Source of the DNA: Porphyrobacter sp. GA68
Lineage (GTDB): Bacteria; Pseudomonadota; Alphaproteobacteria; Sphingomonadales; Sphingomonadaceae
Length of the DNA: 64,000 nt
NCBI RefSeq assembly: GCF_022605525.1
Contig: NZ_JAKQYJ010000001.1
Span: 744,001-808,000, forward strand
Direction of reading: 5' to 3'
Shown here: positions 45,086 to 54,297 of the stretch, in pieces
How the letters are laid out: every line of letters begins with the position of its first letter
Numbering within the stretch: position 1 is the stretch's first letter
Position numbers and translations under genes: made by a program
Notes under the pieces: generated by a model
What the model was told of the DNA's origin: nothing
Seen by the model: only the letters and a program-made list of their open reading frames with translations
The model's database searches: none

Positions 45086-45447
45086 GCCGCTCACCGCGGC
45101 GTTCACGTCACTTGTCTCAGGCAATGTCTGGCCACCTTCTCGCAATGCGTCAGTGCCAGAGTATTGGCCCGTCGCGCAGAGAAAAGACCAAAGGGCCAAT
45201 GGTGTTCCCCGATCGATTGGACCGGTTCATATCTTCCCGATGCGGACACGCTGTGCTGTCCGGCCCCGCATGGCGCCGGCGTGCCGGAGTACCGCCATGC
45301 AACTGCTGAGCACCAGAAGGCCGACCGGTGATTGCCGGTTCGAATGGCGGGGTGGCGCCTTTGGCATTCCGACATTCATTCCCGCCGAACCACGGTTCTA
45401 TGGTATCCAACTGGCGGCCCGCATCGGCCAGTGACGGAGTTCGATCC

Positions 45448-45732
45448 ATGCAGCAAATGACGCTGAACCGGCGCAAGGTTCTTGAGCTGTTTAGCGCCTC
45501 CACCGCCCTCGCCCTTCCCGGCTGCGCCACCGTCGGCGAAAGCACCCTGCCGGTCCGCTTCGAACATGGCGTGGCCAGCGGCGATCCGGCGGCGGACGGC
45601 GCAGTCATCTGGACGAGGGTGAGCGTAGATGCAGCCCGGTCGGCAGACGTGCCGGTCCGGTGGATCGTATCAGCCCGGCCGGGCGGCCCCGCCGTGCGCA
45701 GCAGCGGGTCCTCTTCGGCTTCGGCTGAATAG
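45448..45732 (+). pseudogene. Truncated PhoD-like alkaline phosphatase (N-terminal fragment)
   Basis: About 94 residues. MTLNRRKVLELFSASTALALPGCATVG is a Tat-like leader with a lipoprotein-type cysteine. It is followed by RFEHGVASGDPAADGAVIWTRVSVDAARSADVPVRWIVSA, the conserved opening of PhoD-family alkaline phosphatases. After about residue 80 the similarity stops and a low-complexity tail (SSGSSSASAE) runs to TGA. The catalytic domain (about 350 residues) is missing. It looks like the remnant left by an insertion or deletion at this spot. Confidence 0.75.
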
Positions 45733-45916
45733 GGAAGGCATGAGCTCGGCGAAGGAGCCGCTTGAGATATTGCCCGCATAGCGCAGCAGATGCCGCCGTG
45801 CCGTGCGTCTCACGACCTCACTGTTCTAGCGTCGCACCGCCCAATGCTCCGGAACTGCGGGCTCCGCGCGCCGCTGAACGGAAGCAGCGGCATGAGGCGG
45901 CGACTTGGGGAATGGG

Positions 45917-45992
45917 TGGTGCCGCTTAGGTGACTCGAACACCTGACCCCATCATTACGAATGATGTGCTCTACCGGCTGAGCTAAAGCGGC
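45917..45992 (-). tRNA. tRNA-Thr (CGT anticodon)
   Basis: A 76-base cloverleaf with all arms. The acceptor stem is GCCGCTT/AAGCGGC, the D-arm GCTC...GAGC, the anticodon stem CATCA/TGATG with loop TTCGTAA (anticodon CGT), the T-arm AGGTG/CACCT with TTCGAGT, discriminator A, and an encoded CCA. It reads ACG codons for threonine. Confidence 0.97.
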
Positions 45993-46063
45993 ACTGGCCC
46001 GCCCCCTAACCGCAGGGGCGGTTCTTCGCAACGACAAATCGGCGTCACGATCGTCCGGCGAAG

Positions 46064-46137
46064 TGGAGGCCCGAGCCGGAATCGAACCGGCGTGCAAGGA
46101 TTTGCAGTCCTCTGCGTAACCACTCCGCCATCGGGCC
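46064..46137 (-). tRNA. tRNA-Cys (GCA anticodon)
   Basis: A 74-base cloverleaf: acceptor stem GGCCCGA/TCGGGCC, D-arm GGCGGAGTGGTTACGC, anticodon loop CTGCAAA (anticodon GCA), T-arm GCCGG/CCGGC with TTCGATT, and an encoded CCA. It lies about 70 bases upstream of the tRNA-Thr gene on the same strand, so both may share one transcript. Confidence 0.97.
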
Positions 46138-46294
46138 GCCGTGTGGCAAGCTGTGCCCGTTAGCGCGTCGGGCTGGTCAGCGCAATCCGTCTTCCACGGG
46201 TTGAAGCTGCGGCCGACCTGCACTGGTGCTGGCGCAAAGAAGGCGTCACCGACTACCGTCCAGTGACGCCTTCATGAGACCGGGAAGCTATCTT

Positions 46295-49200
46295 CTAGAA
46301 GCCCAGCCGGTCGGTGTTGATGCGAAACCCGGCGTAGAAGAAACGCCCCAGCCAGCCTGTTGGCGCGTTGCTGAGCCCCCGATCGGGCAACTCGTTGGTA
46401 AAGTTGTTCACGCCCACGAAGAACCCGGCGCGTTCATCATCCGTACGGAACTCGGCCCGGATGTCGTGAACGAACCGTTGGTTCAGGGCGAGAAACTCCG
46501 GCGCGGCTATGTCCGGATCGCCGGCGATTTCGTCTTGTTCGAAGCGCAGCTGCTGCCCGATATACTGGACCCCGTAATTGAGGACCACATTGTCGAGCTG
46601 CCACGTAACGTCAGCGGTGCCGACCCATTTGGGGAAGCCGATCTCGCCGCGTTCATCGTCGACAATGCCGCCGTTCGCCGGGAGAAACTCGAACTTGTCG
46701 AGATACCCGACATTGGCACGCAGGTTGAAGCTGCCAAAGCTGCCGTTGCCCGGCGTAAAGCCGTAGTTGACGGTTATGTCGGCTCCGGCAGTTTCGATAA
46801 AGGCGACATTCTGCGGCCCCAGCACATAGCTGGTCACGAACCCGGTTCCCGTTGCACGGGTGATCGAATCGCAGAACACATTGTCCAGCGAAGCGGAGTC
46901 GACGCAGAATTGCGCCGTTTCCGACAAGGTCGGCGTGCGCACCGCATCGGTCAGGCGAATGTCGAACCAGTCGGCAGTAATGGTCAACCGGGGCAGGAAC
47001 CGCGGCTGCAGGATCACGCCGGCTGTCCAGGTTTTCGCAGATTCCTCCGACAGGTCGGGATTGCCTGCGAAGATGCCTTCGAGGCTGGCGCTGGACGCGA
47101 TGTCGCTGTCGAAGTCGAAGGTGGCGAAGTTCGCGCCAAGACCGGTGATCAGCGCCTCGCAATTGGCCGCACGGAACTCGGTGCCCTGGTTGATGTTCAC
47201 TGGACTGCACGGGTCGGACAGGAAGGCGAAGGTTCCGCTGCGCGGAGCAAACAGTTCCGTGATGTTCGGCGCCCGCACCGATTCCGAGTAGCCGCCCCGG
47301 AACCGGACATCACGGACAGGTGCCCACTGGCCGTTCACCGACCAAGCTTCCGTGCTGCCGACGGTCGAGTAATCGGAATACCGCCCCGCTACCGTGAACT
47401 CCAGAAGCTGGAAGAACGGTGTGTCTGACAGGAGCGGTACGTTCAACTCTCCGAACACCTCCCACACGTCGAATTGGCCCCGCTCCGGGCCAAGCAGCGC
47501 GAGATCTGCAAGAACCCCCGTGTTGGGATCGAAGGTTGTGACTTGGGTGGAGATGGCGTCAGGCCGGAAATCGCTCTGCTCCTTGCGGTATTCTGCCCCG
47601 AACGCGAAATTTACCGGGCCACCCGGGAGTGCGAACAGCCCGCCGAAGTCACCGGCGATGAACGCGTTGGCGACGTGCTGCTGGATGGTGTACTGGTTGC
47701 GCGTATCGGTCAGGATGAAGTTCAGAGCCTCGGCGCTGGCAACCCCTTCGCCAAAGATGTTGAGCGGGACGCACTGACCCGGAGTAAAGGTCTGCGGCGC
47801 TTCGCCATAGTTGAAGTTGCCTGCATCCGCGATCGCCCCGCCGTCAAGGTTGACGCGGCAGTTGATCACGCCGTTGGGCACCCCGGTCCGGAATTCGCCT
47901 TCGTCAACTGCATCGAGAGCGGCGAAATAGCGATCCTCGATCCGCTGGTTGGTGGAGGTGTAGTCGGTTTCGTTGCGGCCGTAGACGTAGCTGGCCTCGA
48001 ACCGGACATTTTCGCTGATGTCGCCGCTCAAACCGACCACGGTCCGATAGAGATCCCGCTCAAAGATCTCGTCGCGGGTCCCGAAATCAAAGTTGTCGCG
48101 GTTGAACAGCAGACCGCCGAAGTCGTCCAGCCCCGCGGCGCGGACGTTTGCCGGGATGAACGGGTTGTCCTGCGACACGAAGGTGAAGAAGTCGAAGGAA
48201 GGTTGGGCGATCGTGAAGTTTTCGCTCTTCACGTACTTGCCTTCCGCGAAGAAGCGGATGCCGCCGGTCAGTTCGTAGTTGAAGAAGGCATTGAAGGAAT
48301 GGTGCTGCGTCGCTGCCTGAAGGTCGCCTTGGTAGTCGTTCACGGGGGTGTTGTCGCCGCCTTGGGCAAGGAAGCCCGATTGCGGCAGGAATCGGCCGCC
48401 GTCGAACGGCTGACCCGCGCCCTTGAACCGGGGAACGAAACTGTTGTCGATCACCAGCGCTCCTGCGGGCGAACTGTCGGAATAGCCGATCCGGTTGAGG
48501 AAGATGTTATCCGGGATGTTCGGGTCATCCGGGATATCGTCCGGGTTTCGGACCAGCGTGTCAGCCTCGTAACGACCATTCGGACGATCACCGAAGCCGA
48601 CCCGGCCGCTGTCGCGGAATTCATAGGAGAGGGCAAAGTTGCCCCGGTTATCAGCGAAGTTGCGGCCAACCGTCGCCGAGAGGAACAGGGTTTCCGCATC
48701 GCCGAAGTCCGAGATGCCGGCCTGCCCGCGCACGTCGATGCCCTCAAAGTCCTGTTTGGTGATAAAGTTCACAACGCCGGACACACCGTCCGCACCATAA
48801 ACTGAGGACACGCCCCCCGTCAGCACGTCCACCCGCTCGATCAATCCGACCGGAATGGTGTTGATATCAACGGCGGCTTCGCCCGAAACGCCGGCAACAT
48901 GGCGGCGCCCGTTCACCAGCACCAGCGTTCGGTTGGCGCCCAGGTTGCGCAGGTTCAGCAGGTTGACCCCCGCAGCCCCCGTCCGCGCCTGAGAGCCGGC
49001 GGCATCGAAATTGGTTTCCGAGTTGAACAGGGCAGGTGTCTGCGCCAGCAGTTCAGTGAGGTTGGTCACACCGGACTGCTCGATGTTTTCTGCCGTGATC
49101 GCGACCACCGGAGTTGCCGTTGCCGCCTCTGGCCGCGTTATGCGCGTGCCGGTCACGAAGATGACGTCCTCGTCCTCATCCTGGGCGGCGTCAGGAAGCG

Positions 49201-49309
49201 CCGCATCCTGTGCGGCTGCGCTGCCGGGCATCGCGACGGCGAGGGCGATGGCTCCGGCACCTAGTAGCAGTGTGAGTTTACCGTAGGGTGCTTTCGCTGA
49301 CCGGCGCAT
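46295..49309 (-). CDS. TonB-dependent outer-membrane receptor
   Basis: 1004 residues from ATG 49309 (ribosome site GGAGGC). There is a signal peptide (KLTLLLGAGAIALAVAMPGSAAAQ), then the TonB-box-like EDEDVIFVTGTRI. The plug domain is TPVVAITAENIEQSGVTNLTELLAQTPALFNSETNFDAAGSQARTG...NLRNLGANRTLVLVNGRRH. A long beta-barrel ends in a C-terminal aromatic (YAGFRINTDRLGF). It belongs to the group with the DxD-type plug and SusC-like long loops that take up plant or peptide-derived compounds; the ligand is unknown. It stands alone, just beyond the tRNA pair. Confidence 0.93.
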   Translation of the reverse strand: MRRSAKAPYGKLTLLLGAGAIALAVAMPGSAAAQDAALPDAAQDEDEDVIFVTGTRITRPEAATATPVVAITAENIEQSGVTNLTELLAQTPALFNSETNFDAAGSQARTGAAGVNLLNLRNLGANRTLVLVNGRRHVAGVSGEAAVDINTIPVGLIERVDVLTGGVSSVYGADGVSGVVNFITKQDFEGIDVRGQAGISDFGDAETLFLSATVGRNFADNRGNFALSYEFRDSGRVGFGDRPNGRYEADTLVRNPDDIPDDPNIPDNIFLNRIGYSDSSPAGALVIDNSFVPRFKGAGQPFDGGRFLPQSGFLAQGGDNTPVNDYQGDLQAATQHHSFNAFFNYELTGGIRFFAEGKYVKSENFTIAQPSFDFFTFVSQDNPFIPANVRAAGLDDFGGLLFNRDNFDFGTRDEIFERDLYRTVVGLSGDISENVRFEASYVYGRNETDYTSTNQRIEDRYFAALDAVDEGEFRTGVPNGVINCRVNLDGGAIADAGNFNYGEAPQTFTPGQCVPLNIFGEGVASAEALNFILTDTRNQYTIQQHVANAFIAGDFGGLFALPGGPVNFAFGAEYRKEQSDFRPDAISTQVTTFDPNTGVLADLALLGPERGQFDVWEVFGELNVPLLSDTPFFQLLEFTVAGRYSDYSTVGSTEAWSVNGQWAPVRDVRFRGGYSESVRAPNITELFAPRSGTFAFLSDPCSPVNINQGTEFRAANCEALITGLGANFATFDFDSDIASSASLEGIFAGNPDLSEESAKTWTAGVILQPRFLPRLTITADWFDIRLTDAVRTPTLSETAQFCVDSASLDNVFCDSITRATGTGFVTSYVLGPQNVAFIETAGADITVNYGFTPGNGSFGSFNLRANVGYLDKFEFLPANGGIVDDERGEIGFPKWVGTADVTWQLDNVVLNYGVQYIGQQLRFEQDEIAGDPDIAAPEFLALNQRFVHDIRAEFRTDDERAGFFVGVNNFTNELPDRGLSNAPTGWLGRFFYAGFRINTDRLGF

Positions 49310-49535
49310 GAGAAATTTGCCTCCAAAACTTCTGATCTTCCGACCACTGGCTGGCCAGAATGGGTTAACGCTCTTGCTCCTGCCCCTCAGCGGCTGCAAG
49401 TTGCGCGGTTACGCCGCGACAGATTTTGTCCAGGCTGTCTTAAATTGGCAACAGCAGCATGGCTGCTGCTCATTTGCCAGTGCTGCAAACTTGGGCCAAC
49501 CGTTTATCTCGCCCGCCGGGCCTGCGGTGGGCGCG

Positions 49536-50327
49536 CTAATCGGTGAATATCGGCTGCCGCCGCTCAAGCCCTGCCATCACCGCCTCGATCTGGTTCGGCT
49601 GGCGGATCACCTGCGCCTGCGCCTCGCTTTCCAGTTGGAGCAGTGCGTCGGTGTCCTCGTCCGGCATGGCGGCGAACAGGCGTTTGGCCTGACGAATGGC
49701 GGCGGGATTGCGCGCGGCGATCACCTGCGCAAGCTGCATCGCGCAGGCCAGCGGGTCGGTGGCCAGCTGTGTCACCAGTCCTGCCGAGAGCGCCTCCTCC
49801 CCCGTCATTTCGCGATTGGTGTAAACCAGTTCGCGCAGCACATCCGGTCGCACCAGCCCGCGCCACAGCGCAAAACCGCCCATGTCGGGGACCAGCCCCC
49901 ATTTCATCTCCATGATTGCGAGGCGCGCGTCGGGTGTGCAGACGCGGATGTCGGCGCCGCTGGCAATCTGCAGCCCGCCGCCGAAACATACTCCATGAAT
50001 GGCGGCGATCACCGGCACCGGGCATTTGGCCCAGGTCATTGCCACTTCCTGGTACCGGTTGGCGTTGCCGTGGGTGCGCTTAGCCAGTGGCGGCTGCGCC
50101 GGATCGGGCGCGGCCGCGAAGCTGGCGGTATCCAGCCCAGCGCAGAAGCTGCGCCCCGCCCCCGACAGGACGACCGCGCGCACGCCGCTGGCCTCGCGCA
50201 GCTGTGCGCCCGCGGCGATGATGGCATCGAACATCGCCGGATCGAGCGCGTTCATCTTGTCCGGCCGGTTCAGCCGGACGTGCGCAATGCCATCGGCTAT
50301 AGTCAGGCTGACCCGATCCTCGTTCAT
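49536..50327 (-). CDS. Enoyl-CoA hydratase/isomerase (crotonase) family protein
   Basis: 263 residues. The crotonase core is IAHVRLNRPDKMNALDPAMFDAI, then RAVVLSGAGRSFCAGLDTASF (oxyanion-hole residue region), then PVIAAIHGVCFGGGLQIASGADIRVCTPDARLAIMEMKWGLVPDMGG. It lacks an obvious Glu pair of the classic hydratase: the active-site stretch reads MKWGLVPDMGG, with Asp where many have Glu. It may act as an isomerase or hydratase on a CoA ester. ATGA overlap with the upstream aminotransferase gene. Confidence 0.88.
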   Translation of the reverse strand: MNEDRVSLTIADGIAHVRLNRPDKMNALDPAMFDAIIAAGAQLREASGVRAVVLSGAGRSFCAGLDTASFAAAPDPAQPPLAKRTHGNANRYQEVAMTWAKCPVPVIAAIHGVCFGGGLQIASGADIRVCTPDARLAIMEMKWGLVPDMGGFALWRGLVRPDVLRELVYTNREMTGEEALSAGLVTQLATDPLACAMQLAQVIAARNPAAIRQAKRLFAAMPDEDTDALLQLESEAQAQVIRQPNQIEAVMAGLERRQPIFTD

Positions 50328-51544
50328 TCCGCCGCTCTCCTTTGTCCACCCGTGTTGATCCCGCGGTTTCGCAGGAACCGCTTCACCGAACGCGCCGCCT
50401 GACGCAGCCGCTGCTCGTTTTCCACCAGCGCGATCCGCACGAACCCCTCGCCATCCTCGCCGTAACCCACGCCGGGCGCGACCGCGACGCCCGCTTCGGC
50501 GAGCAGCTCCTTGGAAAACTGGAGGCTGCCCAGGTCCCGCAGTACGGGCGGCAGAGGCGCCCACGCGAACATGGAGGCGGGAGGCGGCGGAATGTCCCAG
50601 CCGGCCCGGCCGAACGCTTCCACCAGCACGTCGCGCCGCTTGTGGTAGAGGCGCCGATTGTCCTCCACGATGTCTTGCGGGCAGTTCAGCGCGGCACAGG
50701 CTGCCGCCTGAACAGGGGTGAACGCGCCATAGTCGAGATAGGATTTCACCCGCGTCAGCGCGGCGATCAGGCGTCTGTTGCCCACCGCGAAGCCGATCCG
50801 CCAACCAGCCATGGAATAGGTTTTGGACAGCGAGGTGAATTCCACCGCCACATCCTTCGCGCCTTCAACCTGCAGGATTGACGGGGTGGGCCTGCCGTTG
50901 AAATACAGTTCCGAATAGGCAAGGTCGGACAGCACCCACACCTCGTTGGCCTTTGCCCAGCGGACCAGTTCTTCATAGAAATGGAGATCCACTACCTCCG
51001 CCGTGGGGTTGGACGGATAATTGACGATCAGAACCGTGGGTCGGGGCACGGTGAAGCTCATCGCTGCCTCCAGCGCCCGCCAGTAACGTGCGTCGGGAGT
51101 GGTCGGGACGGAACGGATCGTCGCGCCCGCGATGATGAAGCCGAAGGTGTGAATGGGATAGGATGGGTTGGGCGCCAGCACCACGTCGCCGGGGGCGGTT
51201 ATCGCGGTGGCGAGACTGGCCAACCCTTCCTTGGAACCCATGGTGACGATGACCTCGCTTTCGGCGTCCACCTCAACCCCGAACCGGCGGCGGTAATAGT
51301 TCGCCTGTGCCTTGCGCAGACCGGGAATGCCGCGCGACTGCGAATAGCCATGCGCATCGGCCTTGGCGGCCACCTCCGCCAGCTTGGCGAGGACGTGCGG
51401 AGGCGGGGGAAGATCGGGATTGCCCATGCCAAGGTCGATGATGTCACGTCCGGCCGAACGTGCGGCGGCCCGCATCGCGTTCACTTCCGCGATGACATAA
51501 GGCGGCAGGCGCTTCATGCGGTAGAATTCTTCGGGCATTGCCAT
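50324..51544 (-). CDS. Class I/II pyridoxal-phosphate aminotransferase (AlaC/YfdZ type)
   Basis: 406 residues from ATG 51544 (ATG 51538 is also possible). It begins PEEFYRMKRLPPYVIAEVNAMRAAARSAGRDIIDLGMGNPDLPPP. The PLP-Lys motif is EFTSLSKTYSMAGWRIGFAVGN, with the Asp in VWVLSDLAYSELYFNG and a C-terminal Arg in EGFVRIALVENEQRLRQA. The group makes alanine or glutamate from pyruvate or 2-oxoglutarate and related acids. It is divergent from phaC; the shared region holds a 12-base palindrome. Confidence 0.92.
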   Translation of the reverse strand: MAMPEEFYRMKRLPPYVIAEVNAMRAAARSAGRDIIDLGMGNPDLPPPPHVLAKLAEVAAKADAHGYSQSRGIPGLRKAQANYYRRRFGVEVDAESEVIVTMGSKEGLASLATAITAPGDVVLAPNPSYPIHTFGFIIAGATIRSVPTTPDARYWRALEAAMSFTVPRPTVLIVNYPSNPTAEVVDLHFYEELVRWAKANEVWVLSDLAYSELYFNGRPTPSILQVEGAKDVAVEFTSLSKTYSMAGWRIGFAVGNRRLIAALTRVKSYLDYGAFTPVQAAACAALNCPQDIVEDNRRLYHKRRDVLVEAFGRAGWDIPPPPASMFAWAPLPPVLRDLGSLQFSKELLAEAGVAVAPGVGYGEDGEGFVRIALVENEQRLRQAARSVKRFLRNRGINTGGQRRAAE

Positions 51545-51594
51545 GTCCCAATCTGCGCGAAAGGCAGCGACCCTAATCGAGCGGGATGGCGGCG

Positions 51595-51617
51595 GCAAAC
51601 GTTTGCGTGGTGCAAAC
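51595..51617. promoter_or_regulatory. Inverted repeat in aminotransferase/phaC divergent promoter
   Basis: GCAAACGTTTGC at 51595-51606 is a perfect 12-base palindrome. The right half overlaps a second inverted repeat, GTTTGC-GTGGT-GCAAAC, to 51617. It lies 24-47 bases ahead of phaC. Similar TGC/GCA inverted repeats occur ahead of the phasin gene. A PhaR-like repressor or another regulator could bind here. Confidence 0.5.
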
Positions 51618-51641
51618 CCGCAGGACAACCGTTAGGATGAC

Positions 51642-53459
51642 ATGACTGCGCGAGGAACCGGCATGGCTGAGGAAGATACACCCGACCCGTTCACCAACAT
51701 GTGGGAAGCGCAGGCCAAGCTCGCGCGCGCGATGCTGGCGCCGCTGGCCGTGCAGCCGGAGCAGGGCGGGCTCATGACAACCGCGCTGCGCATGCAGCGG
51801 ATGTGGCTGGACTTCCAGGCCGAACAGGGGGCTGCGCAATCCTGGGGCGACCCGGCGCAGTGGCTGCAGTGGCAGCAGACGGCGTTGCTGCAATGGCCGA
51901 TGCTTGATCCGGAACGGCAGAAGGCGTTGTGGGAAGACGGGCTTGTCCTGTGGCAGCAGGTTCTGGGCGGTTCCGCCGGCGACCTGCCCCGCGCGGACAA
52001 GCGCTTTGCCGCCGAGGAGTGGCGGGAAAACCCGGCTTTTGTCCTGATCCACCAGACGTATCTGCTCCTCACCGAGCAGCTCGCCGCCATGGTCGAGGCG
52101 CAGGAGAACGTGCCGCCCAAGCTGAAGGAACAGATGCGCTTCTTCACCAGGGCGGTGAACGACGCAGCCAGTCCCGCGAACGTTCCGTGGCTGAACCCGG
52201 TGGTGCTGCAACGCACGGCCGAAACCGGCGGCGCGAATCTGGTCAAGGGGATGGAACACCTGCTGAACGATCTGCGGCGCGGGCAGCTGACGCATACCGA
52301 TCCCGATGCATTCCGGCTGGGCGAGAACATCGCGGTGACGCCCGGCAAGGTGATCCACCAGACCGAACTCTATCAACTCATCCAGTATTCGCCGACCACT
52401 GACGAAGTGCTGGAGGTGCCGCTCGTCATCTTTCCGCCGTGGATCAACCGCTTCTACATTCTCGACCTCAATCCCAAGAAGAGCTTCGTGCGATGGGCGG
52501 TCCAGCAGGGGCTGACCGTGTTCATGGTCAGCTGGAAGTCGGCCGATGCGTCGCTGAAGGACATAGAGTGGGACGATTACATCCGCGCCCAGACCGAAGC
52601 GATCGATCATGTGCGGCAGCGTCTGGGGGTCGAGGCGGTGCACACGATCGGCTATTGCGTAGCCGGGACCACCCTTGCTGCGACACTCGCGGTCATGGCG
52701 ACACGCGAGGAGGCGGAAAAGGTGCAGAGCGCCACCTTCTTCACCGCTCAGGTGGACTTTTCCGAGGCTGGCGAGCTGCTGAACTTTGTCGATGACCAGC
52801 AACTCGCCGCGCTGGAGGCGCTGACGCCGGACGGATATCTCGATGGGCGGTACATGGCCGCGACCTTCAACCTGTTGCGGGGCACCGACCTCATCTGGAA
52901 CTATGTGCTGAACAATTACCTGCTGGGCGAGGAGTACCCAGCCTTCGACCTGCTGCACTGGAACGGAGATGTGACGAACCTTCCCGCCAAGTGGCACCAG
53001 TCCTACCTGCGCGACCTGTACCGCGACAATCGGCTGGTGAAGCGGGGATCACTGGTCGTCGATGGAGTGGCGATAGACCTGTCGAAGGTAACGACGCCGG
53101 TTTACATCCAGGCTGGCAAGGAGGACCATATCGCGCCTGCCGCAAGCGTGTGGAAGATGACGGAGCAGTTCAAGGGTCCGGTCAGGTTCGTGCTTGCCGG
53201 ATCGGGCCACATCGCGGGCGTGGTCAATCCGCCGGATGCCCGTAAATACCAGTACTGGACATACGACGAACCTGCGCCGTCGCTTGCCGCTTTTCAGGAG
53301 CAAGCGACCGAGCACCCGGGAAGCTGGTGGCCGGACTGGATCAAGTGGCTGCGCACTCACGCGCCGCAGATGGTGGAGGCAACAGGCAAACGCAGGCCCG
53401 GGAGCGATGGCGACGATGTGATCGAGGACGCGCCCGGCATCTACGTCCAGACACGCTGA
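51642..53459 (+). CDS. phaC: Class I poly(3-hydroxyalkanoate) synthase
   Basis: 605 residues, class I length. The lipase-like box with catalytic Cys is TIGYCVAGTTLAA (Cys at about 339). The region LSLKD/VYIQAGKEDHIAPAASVWKM carries the catalytic Asp, and GSGHIAGVVNPP the His. Conserved stretches NPLVVLQ-like (PWLNPVVLQRTAE), PPWINRFYILDLNPKKSFV and GNDVTNLPAKWH are present. It polymerises 3-hydroxyacyl-CoA to PHA granules. The phasin gene follows 77 bases later. ATG 51663 (MAEED) is an alternative start. Confidence 0.95.
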   Translation: MTARGTGMAEEDTPDPFTNMWEAQAKLARAMLAPLAVQPEQGGLMTTALRMQRMWLDFQAEQGAAQSWGDPAQWLQWQQTALLQWPMLDPERQKALWEDGLVLWQQVLGGSAGDLPRADKRFAAEEWRENPAFVLIHQTYLLLTEQLAAMVEAQENVPPKLKEQMRFFTRAVNDAASPANVPWLNPVVLQRTAETGGANLVKGMEHLLNDLRRGQLTHTDPDAFRLGENIAVTPGKVIHQTELYQLIQYSPTTDEVLEVPLVIFPPWINRFYILDLNPKKSFVRWAVQQGLTVFMVSWKSADASLKDIEWDDYIRAQTEAIDHVRQRLGVEAVHTIGYCVAGTTLAATLAVMATREEAEKVQSATFFTAQVDFSEAGELLNFVDDQQLAALEALTPDGYLDGRYMAATFNLLRGTDLIWNYVLNNYLLGEEYPAFDLLHWNGDVTNLPAKWHQSYLRDLYRDNRLVKRGSLVVDGVAIDLSKVTTPVYIQAGKEDHIAPAASVWKMTEQFKGPVRFVLAGSGHIAGVVNPPDARKYQYWTYDEPAPSLAAFQEQATEHPGSWWPDWIKWLRTHAPQMVEATGKRRPGSDGDDVIEDAPGIYVQTR

Positions 53460-53460
53460 T

Positions 53461-53475
53461 TTGTGCGCTGCACAA
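53461..53475. promoter_or_regulatory. TTGTGC-N3-GCACAA inverted repeat ahead of phasin gene
   Basis: TTGTGC GCT GCACAA lies right after the phaC stop. A further TTGTGC half-site (with CACCGCAGC after it) occurs at about 53509. These TGC/GCA repeats resemble reported PhaR operator words. They suggest control of the phasin by a PHA-responsive repressor. Confidence 0.45.
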
Positions 53476-53536
53476 AAATTCTTGCACCGGCCTTTCTGAC
53501 TACCTATATTGTGCACCGCAGCAATATGAGGTTGGC

Positions 53537-54262
53537 ATGGCTGACGAGAACAGCGAACACGACGAGCAGGCTGGCAAAGGGCCCGATCTGAGCGCCATCG
53601 CGCAAGCGATCGGCCACGGGGCGGAAAGCGGTGACGTCGCTGTCACCGACAAGGCAGCGGGCAAGCCGGAAAAGTCCCCACGTCCGGGCCGGAATGGCCC
53701 GCCCAAGCAGGTCAAGACAGGCAGGCAGTCTGGCGGCAAGCCGAAGAAGGCCGCTGAGGTCACCGGCTCTCCGACGGTCTTCCAGCGCGAAACGAACTCT
53801 ACAGAAAAGGCAGAAACCATGAACGACATGAACAGCAATAACGAACAGGCCAACGGCTTGAACGACATGACGGCCACGATGCAGGACCGGGCACAGGCTT
53901 TCTACCAGCGGTCGACCGAACTGGCATCCGACGTGACGGAATTCACCCGCGGCAACGCTGAGGCGCTGGTCGAGGCAGGCCGCGTGTGGGCCACCGGCTT
54001 GCAGGACATTGGCCGCTCGACGCTGGAAGAAACCCGCACTGCGGTTGAAGGCATGACCGAAGGGGCCAAGCGACTGGCAGCGGTGAAGTCTCCGACTGAG
54101 TTGCTGCAGCTCCAGGGCGAACTTGCACAGCGCAACATGGATGCGTTCATCAAGCAGGCTTCGCGCAATACCGAGACGTTCCTCAAGCTCGCCAACGACG
54201 CATTTGCGCCGATGTCGAGCCGGCTGAGCGTAGCGGTGGAGAAGTTCTCCAAGGCGGCATAA
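53537..54262 (+). CDS. Phasin family protein
   Basis: 241 residues from ATG 53537. The first 90 residues are Lys/Pro/Ser/Gly-rich and disordered (KAAGKPEKSPRPGRNGPPKQVKTGRQSGGKPKKAAEV). The phasin helical domain follows: MNDMNSNNEQANGLNDMTATMQDRAQAFYQRSTELASDVTEFTRGNAEALVEAGRVWATGLQDIG...ELLQLQGELAQRNMDAFIKQASRNTETFLKLANDAFAPM. It coats PHA granules. An internal ATG at 53819, with AAAAGGCAG upstream, could start a short form of 147 residues containing only the phasin domain. Confidence 0.9.
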   Translation: MADENSEHDEQAGKGPDLSAIAQAIGHGAESGDVAVTDKAAGKPEKSPRPGRNGPPKQVKTGRQSGGKPKKAAEVTGSPTVFQRETNSTEKAETMNDMNSNNEQANGLNDMTATMQDRAQAFYQRSTELASDVTEFTRGNAEALVEAGRVWATGLQDIGRSTLEETRTAVEGMTEGAKRLAAVKSPTELLQLQGELAQRNMDAFIKQASRNTETFLKLANDAFAPMSSRLSVAVEKFSKAA

Positions 54263-54297
54263 GGATACGTCCGCCGGCGACAGCCGGAGATCTGGTG

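Noticed and set aside
46064-46137. tRNA pair as the start of an rRNA or tRNA cluster
   Set aside because: Only two tRNA genes are present; no rRNA sequence follows.
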